DNA from: an uncultured Eubacteriales bacterium
Lineage (GTDB): Bacteria > Bacillota_A > Clostridia > Oscillospirales > Oscillospiraceae
Reading direction: 5' to 3'
NCBI GenBank assembly: GCA_949742895.1
Contig: CATJRT010000074.1
Coordinates: 1-7,466 of the forward strand
DNA length: 7,466 nt
The notes beneath the pieces were generated by a model that did not search any database, was not told where the DNA came from, and saw only the letters and a program-made list of their open reading frames with translations. Shown one piece after another: positions 1 to 5,817 of the stretch; position 1 is the stretch's first letter, and the number at the start of each line of letters is the position of its first letter. The translations under genes were made by a program, and so were the position numbers.

Positions 1-540
1 CACCCGCCCGGTGGGGTTGTGCGGGCTGCACAGGATCAGCATTTTTGTGTTTTCATCGGCGGCCTTGCGCTCAAAATCATCAAAGTCGATCTCATAGTGG
101 TCGCCGCAAGGCACCAGCGGGCAGTCCACCAGCACCCGGCCATTGTCCTTGACGGCGTGGTACATGGGATAATAAACCGGCGTCATCAGCATAACGCCCT
201 CACCCGGCTTGGTAAAAATCTTCACCGCGTTGAAAAAGGCGTCCACAATGCCGTGCTCAGACAAGATCCACTCAGGCTTGGCGTCCCAGCCGTGGCGGTC
301 CTTCATCCAGCGGCAGACGGTTTCCAGGTATTCCTCCGTAGGGTTGGCGTAGCCCAGCACAAAGTTGTCCAGTTCGTCTTTCAGCGCGGCGACAACCTCG
401 GGAGCTGTTTCAAATTCCATGTCGGCCACGGAGAATGGGATGATATCCTCCTGCTCTCCGATGCCGTTTGCCAGCAGCTCGTTCCACTTTTTTGAGCCGG
501 TGTGGTAGCGTTTGCCGATGATTTCAAAGTTGTAATTCAT
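1..540 (-). CDS. MalY/PatB-type PLP aminotransferase / C-S beta-lyase, N-terminal part (runs off the left edge)
   Basis: Fold-type I PLP enzyme of the MalY/PatB branch (cystathionine beta-lyase or aminotransferase, class I/II). Only the first 180 codons are present; the frame is open to base 1, and the family is usually about 390 residues long. Visible family blocks are DIIPFSVADMEFETAP (32-47), VLGYANP (61-67), the substrate/PLP region MLMTPVYYPMY (117-127) and CSPHNPTGRV (171-180), whose Asn175 is the residue that contacts the cofactor ring oxygen in this family. The Schiff-base lysine lies outside the window. The ATG at 540 is preceded by GGGGGAA about 8 bases upstream and sits 14 bases after the stop of the glutaredoxin-like gene, so the two are co-transcribed. 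Known members cleave cysteine-S-conjugates or cystathionine to pyruvate, ammonia and a thiol; some transaminate. The substrate here is unknown. Family call is secure; exact activity is not. Confidence 0.9.
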   Translation of the reverse strand, partial: MNYNFEIIGKRYHTGSKKWNELLANGIGEQEDIIPFSVADMEFETAPEVVAALKDELDNFVLGYANPTEEYLETVCRWMKDRHGWDAKPEWILSEHGIVDAFFNAVKIFTKPGEGVMLMTPVYYPMYHAVKDNGRVLVDCPLVPCGDHYEIDFDDFERKAADENTKMLILCSPHNPTGRV

Positions 541-554
541 TGCTTGTTCCCCCA

Positions 555-851
555 TTATTTCATTTCTGCGGCCCTTTGCAGGGCTGTGTCCAATTCCAGT
601 GTTTCGGCCCCATCCTCCAGCACAAAGCAGGGCAAGCCGATTTTCCCATTTTGCAGGTAATCTTCCCGGGCGGACAGCTCCCGGCAAGGGGCATATACCT
701 CATGATGTACGTGAAGCACCAGAAAACGTTTTAAGCTGCCGAGGCTGGCGGAAATATCCACAAAATTGATCATAAGCCCCGCCTCTTTGCATTTCACGAT
801 GGCATACAGTGTATTAGGGCACAAATGACTTCCAACGATGGTTATCTTCAT
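555..851 (-). CDS. Small glutaredoxin-like (thioredoxin-fold) protein
   Basis: A 98-residue thioredoxin-fold protein of the glutaredoxin-related type found in Clostridia. From the ATG at 851 it opens with beta-strand MKITIVGS, then LCPNT (Cys11-Pro-Asn-Thr), a helix, and the cis-proline segment IGLPCFVLEDG with Pro74. The active site has one N-terminal Cys and a Thr in place of the second Cys, so it looks monothiol, although another Cys follows the cis-proline. An in-frame GTG at 863 would add four residues (MNGT) and overlaps the stop of the permease gene as GTGA. I prefer the ATG because the family starts at the first strand, but neither start has a strong ribosome site, so translation is probably coupled to the permease. 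Likely role (inference): thiol redox or Fe-S handling for the operon enzymes. The biochemical partner cannot be told from sequence. Confidence 0.8.
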   Translation of the reverse strand: MKITIVGSHLCPNTLYAIVKCKEAGLMINFVDISASLGSLKRFLVLHVHHEVYAPCRELSAREDYLQNGKIGLPCFVLEDGAETLELDTALQRAAEMK

Positions 852-859
852 AGTTCCGT

Positions 860-2215
860 TCACTTTTTCTGCGCGGAATAATCCACGATCAAATCATTTT
901 CGATGTGCAGATTTTTCGTAAATACCGTGACGTATACAAGGCTTACCGCCACCAGTGCCGCCAGGAAAATCACCACCGCGCCGGACAGACTGGCGAACAG
1001 AGAGTAGGACAGCACGCACAGGATGACGATGCCACCCACCGCCAGGGCTTTGGACGCGGAGGCGGAAATCTTGAGGGTGGACCGCTGCAGGATGCCCCCG
1101 TGCTTGGCGGCCAGGGCAAAGAGTGCCACGCACACCATCAGCTTGCACAGCAGGGAGTTGGCGGTGGTAAAGCGCGTGATAAAGGAAATGTCAAAGCGCA
1201 GCAACAGGGGCAGCATACCAATGACATAGAAAAAGGTCAGCAGCTTATAGGGTGCGCCTTTGGAACTGACGGTGCCCAAGCTGCGGGGGAGGATGCCATC
1301 GTCACAGGCTACCAGCAGGGGCTTGGTGATCCAAGCCAATGTGGAGTTCAAGGTGCTGGAGGTAGCCCCCAGCGCCGCACTAATAACGAACAGATACATA
1401 GCAACCTTGGGCATTGTGGCCTCGGCTACCAGGGTCAGGGGCTGATTGGCAACCTGCTCCATGGGAAGGACGCCAGCCGCCACAAGAGCGATCAGCACAT
1501 AGAACACACCCACGCCAAAGGTGGAGGCCACCATGACTTTGGGTATGGTGCGCCCGGCGTCCTTGGCCTCGCCGCCCAGCTCGGCAATGAACTGCGCCCC
1601 CGCGGTGGCAGAGCTCAGAAGGGCCAGGGTGCTGACAAACATCAACGGGCCGTTGGGGAACATATTGGCTGGATTCATCACATAGCTCAGATCCGTTTTG
1701 GGCAGACCGAACAGGACGAACAGCCCCAGCCCGCCAAACAGGGCAAAGCTGATGATCTTGTTCAGCAGAGCGGCGGACTTGGCCCCGGTCAGGTTCATGG
1801 CGTAGAACAGTGTCAGGATCTCCATGGCCGCCAGATGCTGATTGACGCTGGGCACAATGCTGGAGAAATAGGCCCCAAAGCTCAACGCATATTGGGAGAC
1901 GGCTACACTGTAGGACGTGACATGAAGCAGTAGGTAGATCATGCCGAAGCCCTTATTGATCAAACGGCTGCAATAGCAGTATGGACCGCCGGTGGTGGGG
2001 ACCGCAGAACTCAGAATCGCCACGGGGAAAATGCTGATGATGGTCAGGAACGGCGAAATCAGAAATGCCAGCACCACGCCGGTGCCCGTCATATCGATGG
2101 CAACGCCGGTGGAGGACATGATACCCGCACCTATGATCTGGCCAACGGCAATCGCCATCAGATCCCAAAAGCCGAGGTTGCGGATCAGTTTGCTCTCTTG
2201 TCGTTCTGTACTCAT
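860..2215 (-). CDS. APC-superfamily amino-acid permease
   Basis: Integral membrane transporter of the amino acid-polyamine-organocation superfamily, 451 residues, within the usual 430-500 range. The N-terminal cytoplasmic segment leads to TM1 with the unwound glycine signature GQIIGAGI (about residues 25-32). About twelve hydrophobic segments follow, including the TM6 region with AGAQFIAELGGEAKDAGRTIPK, which holds the GE-K-P-RTIP element typical of APC permeases. It would import, or exchange, an amino acid or amine at the cytoplasmic membrane; the substrate cannot be read from sequence. The ATG at 2215 is chosen over one seven codons upstream because AGGAGAGG lies five bases before it. The gene begins 17 bases after the stop of the NifU-like gene and its stop overlaps a possible GTG of the glutaredoxin-like gene, so it sits inside the operon and probably supplies the substrate of the pathway. 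Confidence 0.92.
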   Translation of the reverse strand: MSTERQESKLIRNLGFWDLMAIAVGQIIGAGIMSSTGVAIDMTGTGVVLAFLISPFLTIISIFPVAILSSAVPTTGGPYCYCSRLINKGFGMIYLLLHVTSYSVAVSQYALSFGAYFSSIVPSVNQHLAAMEILTLFYAMNLTGAKSAALLNKIISFALFGGLGLFVLFGLPKTDLSYVMNPANMFPNGPLMFVSTLALLSSATAGAQFIAELGGEAKDAGRTIPKVMVASTFGVGVFYVLIALVAAGVLPMEQVANQPLTLVAEATMPKVAMYLFVISAALGATSSTLNSTLAWITKPLLVACDDGILPRSLGTVSSKGAPYKLLTFFYVIGMLPLLLRFDISFITRFTTANSLLCKLMVCVALFALAAKHGGILQRSTLKISASASKALAVGGIVILCVLSYSLFASLSGAVVIFLAALVAVSLVYVTVFTKNLHIENDLIVDYSAQKK

Positions 2216-2232
2216 GAAAACCTCTCCTGCAA

Positions 2233-2533
2233 TCAAATTTTGTTGTTAGGGTTGCACTCGCTCACTTTCTTGGCAAAGGCCAGCAACTCCGGGTCCACCA
2301 TCTGGGTGAGTTCCACCTTTTTGATCTCATCCGGCAGAGCCGCTTGCAGCGTCTGTTCAATAAATAAGCGGGTGGTGACATCCGCCGAGGGACAGCCGGA
2401 GCAGGCCCCCTTGCATCTCCAGCCACACCACGCCATCGGCGTAATCCACCAGCTTGGCATCGCCGCCGTGCCCCTCCAGCATGGGCCGAACCTGTTCGTT
2501 CAGAACGTCTTCGATCTTTTGCATGATTTTCAT
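2233..2533 (-). pseudogene. NifU C-terminal-domain (Nfu-type) Fe-S scaffold, broken by a +1 frameshift
   Basis: Two frames together encode one NifU-C domain. From the ATG at 2533 (AGGAG nine bases upstream) the reading is MKIMQKIEDVLNEQVRPMLE, then GHGGDAKLVDYADGVVWLEMQG; it then drifts into nonsense and stops at 2359-2357 after 58 codons. The frame shifted by one base continues ACSGCPSADVTT...IEQTL and ends at 2233 with ECNPNNKI. Removing one G from the run of five at 2410-2406 joins them into a 99-residue protein with the Cys44-X2-Cys47 cluster-binding motif and the VRP-L-GHGGD block typical of Nfu proteins. Nfu proteins carry and deliver [4Fe-4S] clusters. The gene lies between a probable Fe-S enzyme and a permease in the same operon, suggesting cluster delivery to that enzyme. 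As written, the CXXC half would not be translated from the normal start. The break could be a real mutation or a homopolymer sequencing error. Confidence 0.85.
2406..2410 (-). other. Frameshift site: G5 homopolymer in the NifU-like gene
   Basis: Reading the minus strand, codons ATG CAA GGG GGC CTG leave the family pattern, while ATG CAA GGG GCC TGC TCC GGC TGT restores QGACSGC. The single surplus base therefore lies in the run of five Gs. Conservation is lost and regained exactly at this run, which fixes the site. Confidence 0.85.
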
Positions 2534-2564
2534 GATGCTTCACTCCTTTGGGTGATGGGATGGA

Positions 2565-2612
2565 GTTGGAATGGCCGGGCCGGAGCAGTTTGTCCGGCCC
2601 GGCCATTCCAAC
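2565..2612. repeat. Perfect 20-bp inverted repeat with 8-base loop, between dehydratase and NifU-like genes
   Basis: The left arm 2565-2584 starts GTTGGAATGGCC and is exactly reverse-complementary to the right arm 2593-2612, with the loop GCAGTTTG. It lies 31 bases downstream of the dehydratase stop (minus direction) and about 31 bases before the NifU-like start. As RNA it would fold into a very stable GC-rich hairpin. In the direction of the operon it is not followed by a T-run, so it is not a standard intrinsic terminator. It is more likely an RNA-processing or stability element, a partial terminator, or a copy of a dispersed intergenic palindrome. Confidence 0.85.
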
Positions 2613-2642
2613 AAAGAAAGAGGGGAACTCGGTATGGAAAAG

Positions 2643-4187
2643 TTACTCGGCGTGAGGCAGATCCAGGGTGGTGCAGATGCGGCCCTGGCGCTTGCCGATG
2701 CTGGCGATGATGGCGTCGCACTTCTCCGGGTCCTTGGTGATGCCGGTGGCGGCCTTCACCATGTCCTGGAGGTGCTTCCAGTCGGTGTAGGAACGGGCCA
2801 TGACGGTGGACGCCTCCTGGTTCCCGCCGCCGTGGAGGGCCATAGCCGTCCAGTTGGAGCCGCGGGCCATGTGTTCGATGAAGCGGGTGGCGCGCAGACG
2901 GTCGAAGGCGTCGTAGTCCGGGTTGCCGGGGTTGTAGGCCGCCTGACACACAGCGCCCACACCGGCGGAGCGCATATCCAGCTCGGAGGGAGCGGTATCG
3001 CCGAACCCAGCGATGATATTGCGGGCATAACGCACCGCGTCGAAGGGCATCCGGGTGCAGTGGTACTTGCAGGTGTGGGACAGCAGCGGATTGGGAATCC
3101 AGAAGCCGCTGGGATGCTGGAAGCCCTCCACGCCGGAGGCGATGGACAGGGCGTACACCGTTTCGGCGGTCATAGCCATCTCGGTGAGCTTGGTCTTGAT
3201 GTGGCCCGCCTTCTGAACACCCACCATCTCGGTGACCAGGCTGGCCGCGCCGGTGAGGGCGGACACGCCGCCCGCCTTGCACCCGCCAGCGGTGAGGCGG
3301 TGAACGGCGGTGAAGTAGCTGAGCAGGCGGCCCACATACTTGGTCTCGCCGCACATGAAGACCCACTCGTTGGGGACGAACACCTTGTCGAAGTACACCA
3401 GAGCCTGATGGTCGGCGTAGGGCTTGCCCAGGTCGATGCCCTCAATGTCGCCGCCCACCTCGAAGAACCGCTTATCCTGGGGCGTGCGGCCCAGCACGAA
3501 GGTGATGTTGGGGGAGTCGGCGGGGACGGCGCAGGCCAGGGCGAAATCCTTGTCCTCGGGGCGCATATTGGTGGTGGGGACGATGATGATCTCGTGGGCG
3601 AACAGGATGCCGGTCTGGTTGCACTTGTAGCCGCTGATCACGATGCCGTCCTCGCGGATCTCGTCCACGTGGACGTAGCAGTCCTTGTTAGGCTGCTGGT
3701 GGGGAGGCAGGGAGCGCAGACCCTTTACGTCGGTGACGGTGACGGTGCAGCTCAGGTCGTTCTTCTGGACGTAATCCAGGAACTTGGTGAACCGCTCGAA
3801 GTAGTGGGTGCCCAGATCCTGATCCATATCATGGGTGCAGGGGCCCAGGCCAGCGAACGCCTCGGAGCCGGTGCAGCGGTGGGTGTAGCAGCCGATGACC
3901 TCGGCCAAAGCGCGGGCGGCGCGGGTCTTGCGGTTGGCGTCCTCGGGGGAGCGGAGGGGGGCGTTGTAGATGCTCACCCGCTCCCCATTAAGGTGGGACT
4001 TCACCGTCACCAGATCCTCCCAGTCGGGGTTGCTCTGGAGTTCATACACCTTGGACACCGCGTTGAAGCTGGCGGCCAGCGGCAGGAAGGTAGTCAGATC
4101 CTTGATCTGCTCTCCCAGGAACCACACGTTCATGGGCTTGCGGGTGTGGATACTGGCCTGATACTGCTCTCTTGCCATGATTGCCAT
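2643..4187 (-). CDS. 4-hydroxybutyryl-CoA dehydratase / HpaB-family flavoprotein, divergent active site
   Basis: A 514-residue protein collinear with AbfD (4-hydroxybutyryl-CoA dehydratase/vinylacetyl-CoA isomerase, about 490 residues), an FAD and [4Fe-4S] enzyme with the acyl-CoA dehydrogenase/4-hydroxyphenylacetate 3-hydroxylase fold. Shared blocks include MNVWFLGE (19-26), the Cys region GCYTHRCTGSEAF (99-111), the flavin region REDGIVISGYKCNQTG (178-193), ALVYFDKVFVPN (262-273) and AVHRLTAGGCKAG (294-306). By alignment from memory, His296, Cys303 and Lys304 match AbfD His292, Cys299 and Lys300; Cys105 matches Cys103, and Thr192 matches Thr190. Tyr101 falls where AbfD has Cys99, with a Cys one position earlier (Cys100); AbfD Tyr296, Glu257 and Glu455 are replaced by Ala300, Gln261 and Met449. 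There is also a C-terminal extension. ATG 4187 has AGGAG nine bases upstream. Its position 37 bases after a CoA-transferase gene suggests a CoA-ester substrate. The family is sure; dehydration of 4-hydroxybutyryl-CoA itself is doubtful. Confidence 0.88.
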   Translation of the reverse strand: MAIMAREQYQASIHTRKPMNVWFLGEQIKDLTTFLPLAASFNAVSKVYELQSNPDWEDLVTVKSHLNGERVSIYNAPLRSPEDANRKTRAARALAEVIGCYTHRCTGSEAFAGLGPCTHDMDQDLGTHYFERFTKFLDYVQKNDLSCTVTVTDVKGLRSLPPHQQPNKDCYVHVDEIREDGIVISGYKCNQTGILFAHEIIIVPTTNMRPEDKDFALACAVPADSPNITFVLGRTPQDKRFFEVGGDIEGIDLGKPYADHQALVYFDKVFVPNEWVFMCGETKYVGRLLSYFTAVHRLTAGGCKAGGVSALTGAASLVTEMVGVQKAGHIKTKLTEMAMTAETVYALSIASGVEGFQHPSGFWIPNPLLSHTCKYHCTRMPFDAVRYARNIIAGFGDTAPSELDMRSAGVGAVCQAAYNPGNPDYDAFDRLRATRFIEHMARGSNWTAMALHGGGNQEASTVMARSYTDWKHLQDMVKAATGITKDPEKCDAIIASIGKRQGRICTTLDLPHAE

Positions 4188-4224
4188 ACTGTTTTTCTCC
4201 TATATATTTCGTTTTTCGCGGGTT

Positions 4225-5526
4225 TTACACGATCAGGTGCATTTTCTTTGCGGCCTCGGTCAACTCCTCCCGGAAGTTGGGGTGAGCAATGCCGATGAGG
4301 GCCTTGGCCCGCTCGGAGCAGGTCAGCCCCTTGAGCCGCACCATGCCCTGTTCGGTGACGATGTAATCCACATCGTTCCGGGTGGTGGTGACGCAGGAGC
4401 CCTCGGTGAGCATCGGCTTGATCTTGGAGATGGTGCCGCCCTTGGCGGCGGACTTGAAGGCCAGGAAGGACTTGCCGCCTTTGGAGGCGGCGGCGCCCCG
4501 GATGAAGTCCACCTGTCCGCCCGCACCGCTGAAGTTTTTGGGGCCGATGGTTTCTGAACACACCTGCCCGAACAGGTCGATCTCCATGCAGGAGTTGATA
4601 GGGATCACGTCATCGTTCTGGGCGATGATCCGGGGGTCGTTCACATAGTCCACCGGCAGGAACTCCACGCCGGGGTTGTCGTCCAAAAAGTCATAGGCCC
4701 GCCGGGAGCCGAAGGTGAAGGTGACGATGGTCTTGCCCTGGTGGATGTTCTTGCGGTCATTGGTGACCACCCTTGCCTCCATTAGGTCCACGATGCTGTC
4801 ACAGAACATCTCGCTGTGGATGCCCAAGTCTTTCTTGTCCATCAGTGCCTGGGCCACCGCGTTGGGGATGCCGCCGATGCCCAACTGGAGGGTGGCACCG
4901 TCGGGGATATGCTCGGCGATCATGCTGCCGATCACCTGGTCGTCCTTGGAGATGGGTGCGGAGGGCACCTCCGTGATGGGTGTGTCGTTCTCCACCAGGG
5001 CGTCCACCTCCGTGATGTGGATGTGACTCCCAAAGGTGCGGGGCATGGTGGGATTGACCTCCAGGTACAGCCGCTTGGCCTTCTTGCGGATCTCGCTCAG
5101 ATCCGCCGCCGTGCCACAGCTGAAATAGCCGTGCTTGTCCATGGGGGACACAGTACAGTAGAACACGTCCGGCCCCTCCAGCGCGTCACGCCAGACGGCG
5201 GGCACCTGGCTGTAGTGGCTGGGCAGGTAGTCCGCCCGTCCCTCCCAGATGACCTCGCGGTCGAAGCCGCTGACAAAGTGGGAGACGTGGCGGATGTGGG
5301 CCTCCATCCCCGGCTCCATGTAGAGCTGCTGGCGCATGGGGAGCAGGAGGTAGTGGCGGATGTCGCGCAGGTCCTCCGCTTTGGCCCGCCGGGCCAGGGC
5401 GTCCAGGATAGCGATGGGATCCGTGATCTGTCCGTTGCTGAGGCAGATGTCGCCGGACTGGAACAGCTCGGCCAGCTCCTCCGGGGTCCTGAGCTTCTCC
5501 TGGTACAGCTGGGACCAACGATCCAT
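4225..5526 (-). CDS. 4-hydroxybutyrate CoA-transferase-like protein (acetyl-CoA hydrolase/transferase family)
   Basis: Family I CoA-transferase, 433 residues, close in length and order to clostridial 4-hydroxybutyrate CoA-transferase (AbfT/Cat2). It would move CoA from acetyl-CoA (or another acyl-CoA) to a carboxylic acid through a glutamyl-CoA thioester. The catalytic glutamate is Glu239 in LGIHSEMFCD. Other family blocks are TLQLGIGGIPNAV (212-224), NFSGAGGQVDFIRGA (331-345), ISKIKPML with TTTRNDVDYIVTEQG (366-394) and IAHPNFREEL (413-422). The ATG at 5526 is chosen because AAGGAGGG lies six bases upstream; the open frame extends 22 codons further without support. It is the first gene after the promoter at 5661-5634 and precedes the dehydratase-like gene by 37 bases, the same pairing as AbfT-AbfD in 4-aminobutyrate fermentation. 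The true acid substrate is not determined by the sequence. Confidence 0.92.
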   Translation of the reverse strand: MDRWSQLYQEKLRTPEELAELFQSGDICLSNGQITDPIAILDALARRAKAEDLRDIRHYLLLPMRQQLYMEPGMEAHIRHVSHFVSGFDREVIWEGRADYLPSHYSQVPAVWRDALEGPDVFYCTVSPMDKHGYFSCGTAADLSEIRKKAKRLYLEVNPTMPRTFGSHIHITEVDALVENDTPITEVPSAPISKDDQVIGSMIAEHIPDGATLQLGIGGIPNAVAQALMDKKDLGIHSEMFCDSIVDLMEARVVTNDRKNIHQGKTIVTFTFGSRRAYDFLDDNPGVEFLPVDYVNDPRIIAQNDDVIPINSCMEIDLFGQVCSETIGPKNFSGAGGQVDFIRGAAASKGGKSFLAFKSAAKGGTISKIKPMLTEGSCVTTTRNDVDYIVTEQGMVRLKGLTCSERAKALIGIAHPNFREELTEAAKKMHLIV

Positions 5527-5533
5527 ATTGACC

Positions 5534-5540
5534 CTCCTTT
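5534..5540 (-). promoter_or_regulatory. Strong ribosome binding site of the CoA-transferase gene
   Basis: On the minus strand AAGGAGGG stands six bases before the ATG at 5526. It is close to the perfect anti-16S complement and decides this start over upstream in-frame codons. Confidence 0.8.
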
Positions 5541-5556
5541 CGTTGTGCCCGCTGTG

Positions 5557-5596
5557 AAAAAACACCGGGGCAATGTGCTTGCGGTTTTGCATTGCC
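5557..5596 (-). promoter_or_regulatory. Possible structured leader (H-type pseudoknot) before the CoA-transferase
   Basis: In the untranslated leader, GGCAATG (5596-5590) can pair with CATTGCC (5575-5569) around a 14-base loop. The loop sequence AAAACCG (5588-5582) can pair with CGGT and, across one bulged G, with the T-run at 5567-5557. The two helices together have H-type pseudoknot topology, ending about 20 bases before the ribosome site. It matches no riboswitch class that I recognise and may be chance. Confidence 0.25.
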
Positions 5597-5633
5597 TCTG
5601 TTTTGCTTGGTTGTAGTAAACTGTACGATGATG

Positions 5634-5661
5634 ATTTTATCTGTTTTCACTATAATGTCAA
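5634..5661 (-). promoter_or_regulatory. Sigma-A-type promoter of the operon
   Basis: On the minus strand TTGACA (5661-5656) is followed after 16 bases by TAAAAT (5639-5634), a full -35 match and a 5/6 -10 match. Transcription would start near 5627, giving a leader of about 100 bases before the CoA-transferase. It lies after the regulator's terminator, so the operon has its own promoter. Confidence 0.6.
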
Positions 5662-5759
5662 TGTATTTCGAGCACTTTCGGCATCGGTTTCCAAAACGCA
5701 TAATTGATGTAGAATTGCATCGCTCAAATTTGCTTCACTTTTTCTAACGCCTTTTTCGT

Positions 5760-5796
5760 AAAAAAGCACCCGCCGCCAGTTTGATCCGGCGGCGGG
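5760..5796 (-). terminator. Intrinsic terminator of the regulator gene
   Basis: On the minus strand CCCGCCGCC (5796-5788) and GGCGGCGGG (5777-5769) form a perfect 9-bp GC stem with a 10-base loop, followed after TGC by six Ts (5765-5760). It begins 21 bases after the regulator stop codon and separates the regulator transcript from the enzyme operon. Confidence 0.9.
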
Positions 5797-5817
5797 CACT
5801 GCTCTTTGATTTTTGGT

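Noticed and set aside
905..1933. 342-codon open frame on the plus strand
   Set aside because: It is antisense to the APC permease; the product is rich in Gly, Gln and His with no membrane segments or recognised domain.
2406..2410. Programmed ribosomal frameshift in the NifU-like gene
   Set aside because: The correction needs skipping one base at a plain G5 run. There is no slow or stop codon at the site, no X-XXY-YYZ heptamer, and Nfu genes are not known to be recoded.
2565..2612. Inverted repeat as an intrinsic terminator
   Set aside because: On the minus strand the hairpin is followed by CTCCATCCC rather than a T-run, and genes of the same operon continue after it.
2571..4298. 575-codon open frame on the plus strand
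   Set aside because: It lies antisense over the dehydratase-like gene and its neighbours. Its translation is low-complexity, rich in Gly/Ala/Val/His, without family motifs, as expected from the codon bias of the real gene in high-GC DNA.
4816..5616. 266-codon plus-strand open frame
   Set aside because: Antisense shadow of the CoA-transferase; no ribosome site and no recognisable domain.
5527..5817. Sigma-54 promoter or TyrR box (TGTAAA-N6-TTTACA) for the operon
   Set aside because: I scanned for GC-N10-CC on the plus strand and for the TyrR half-sites; no acceptable match was found.
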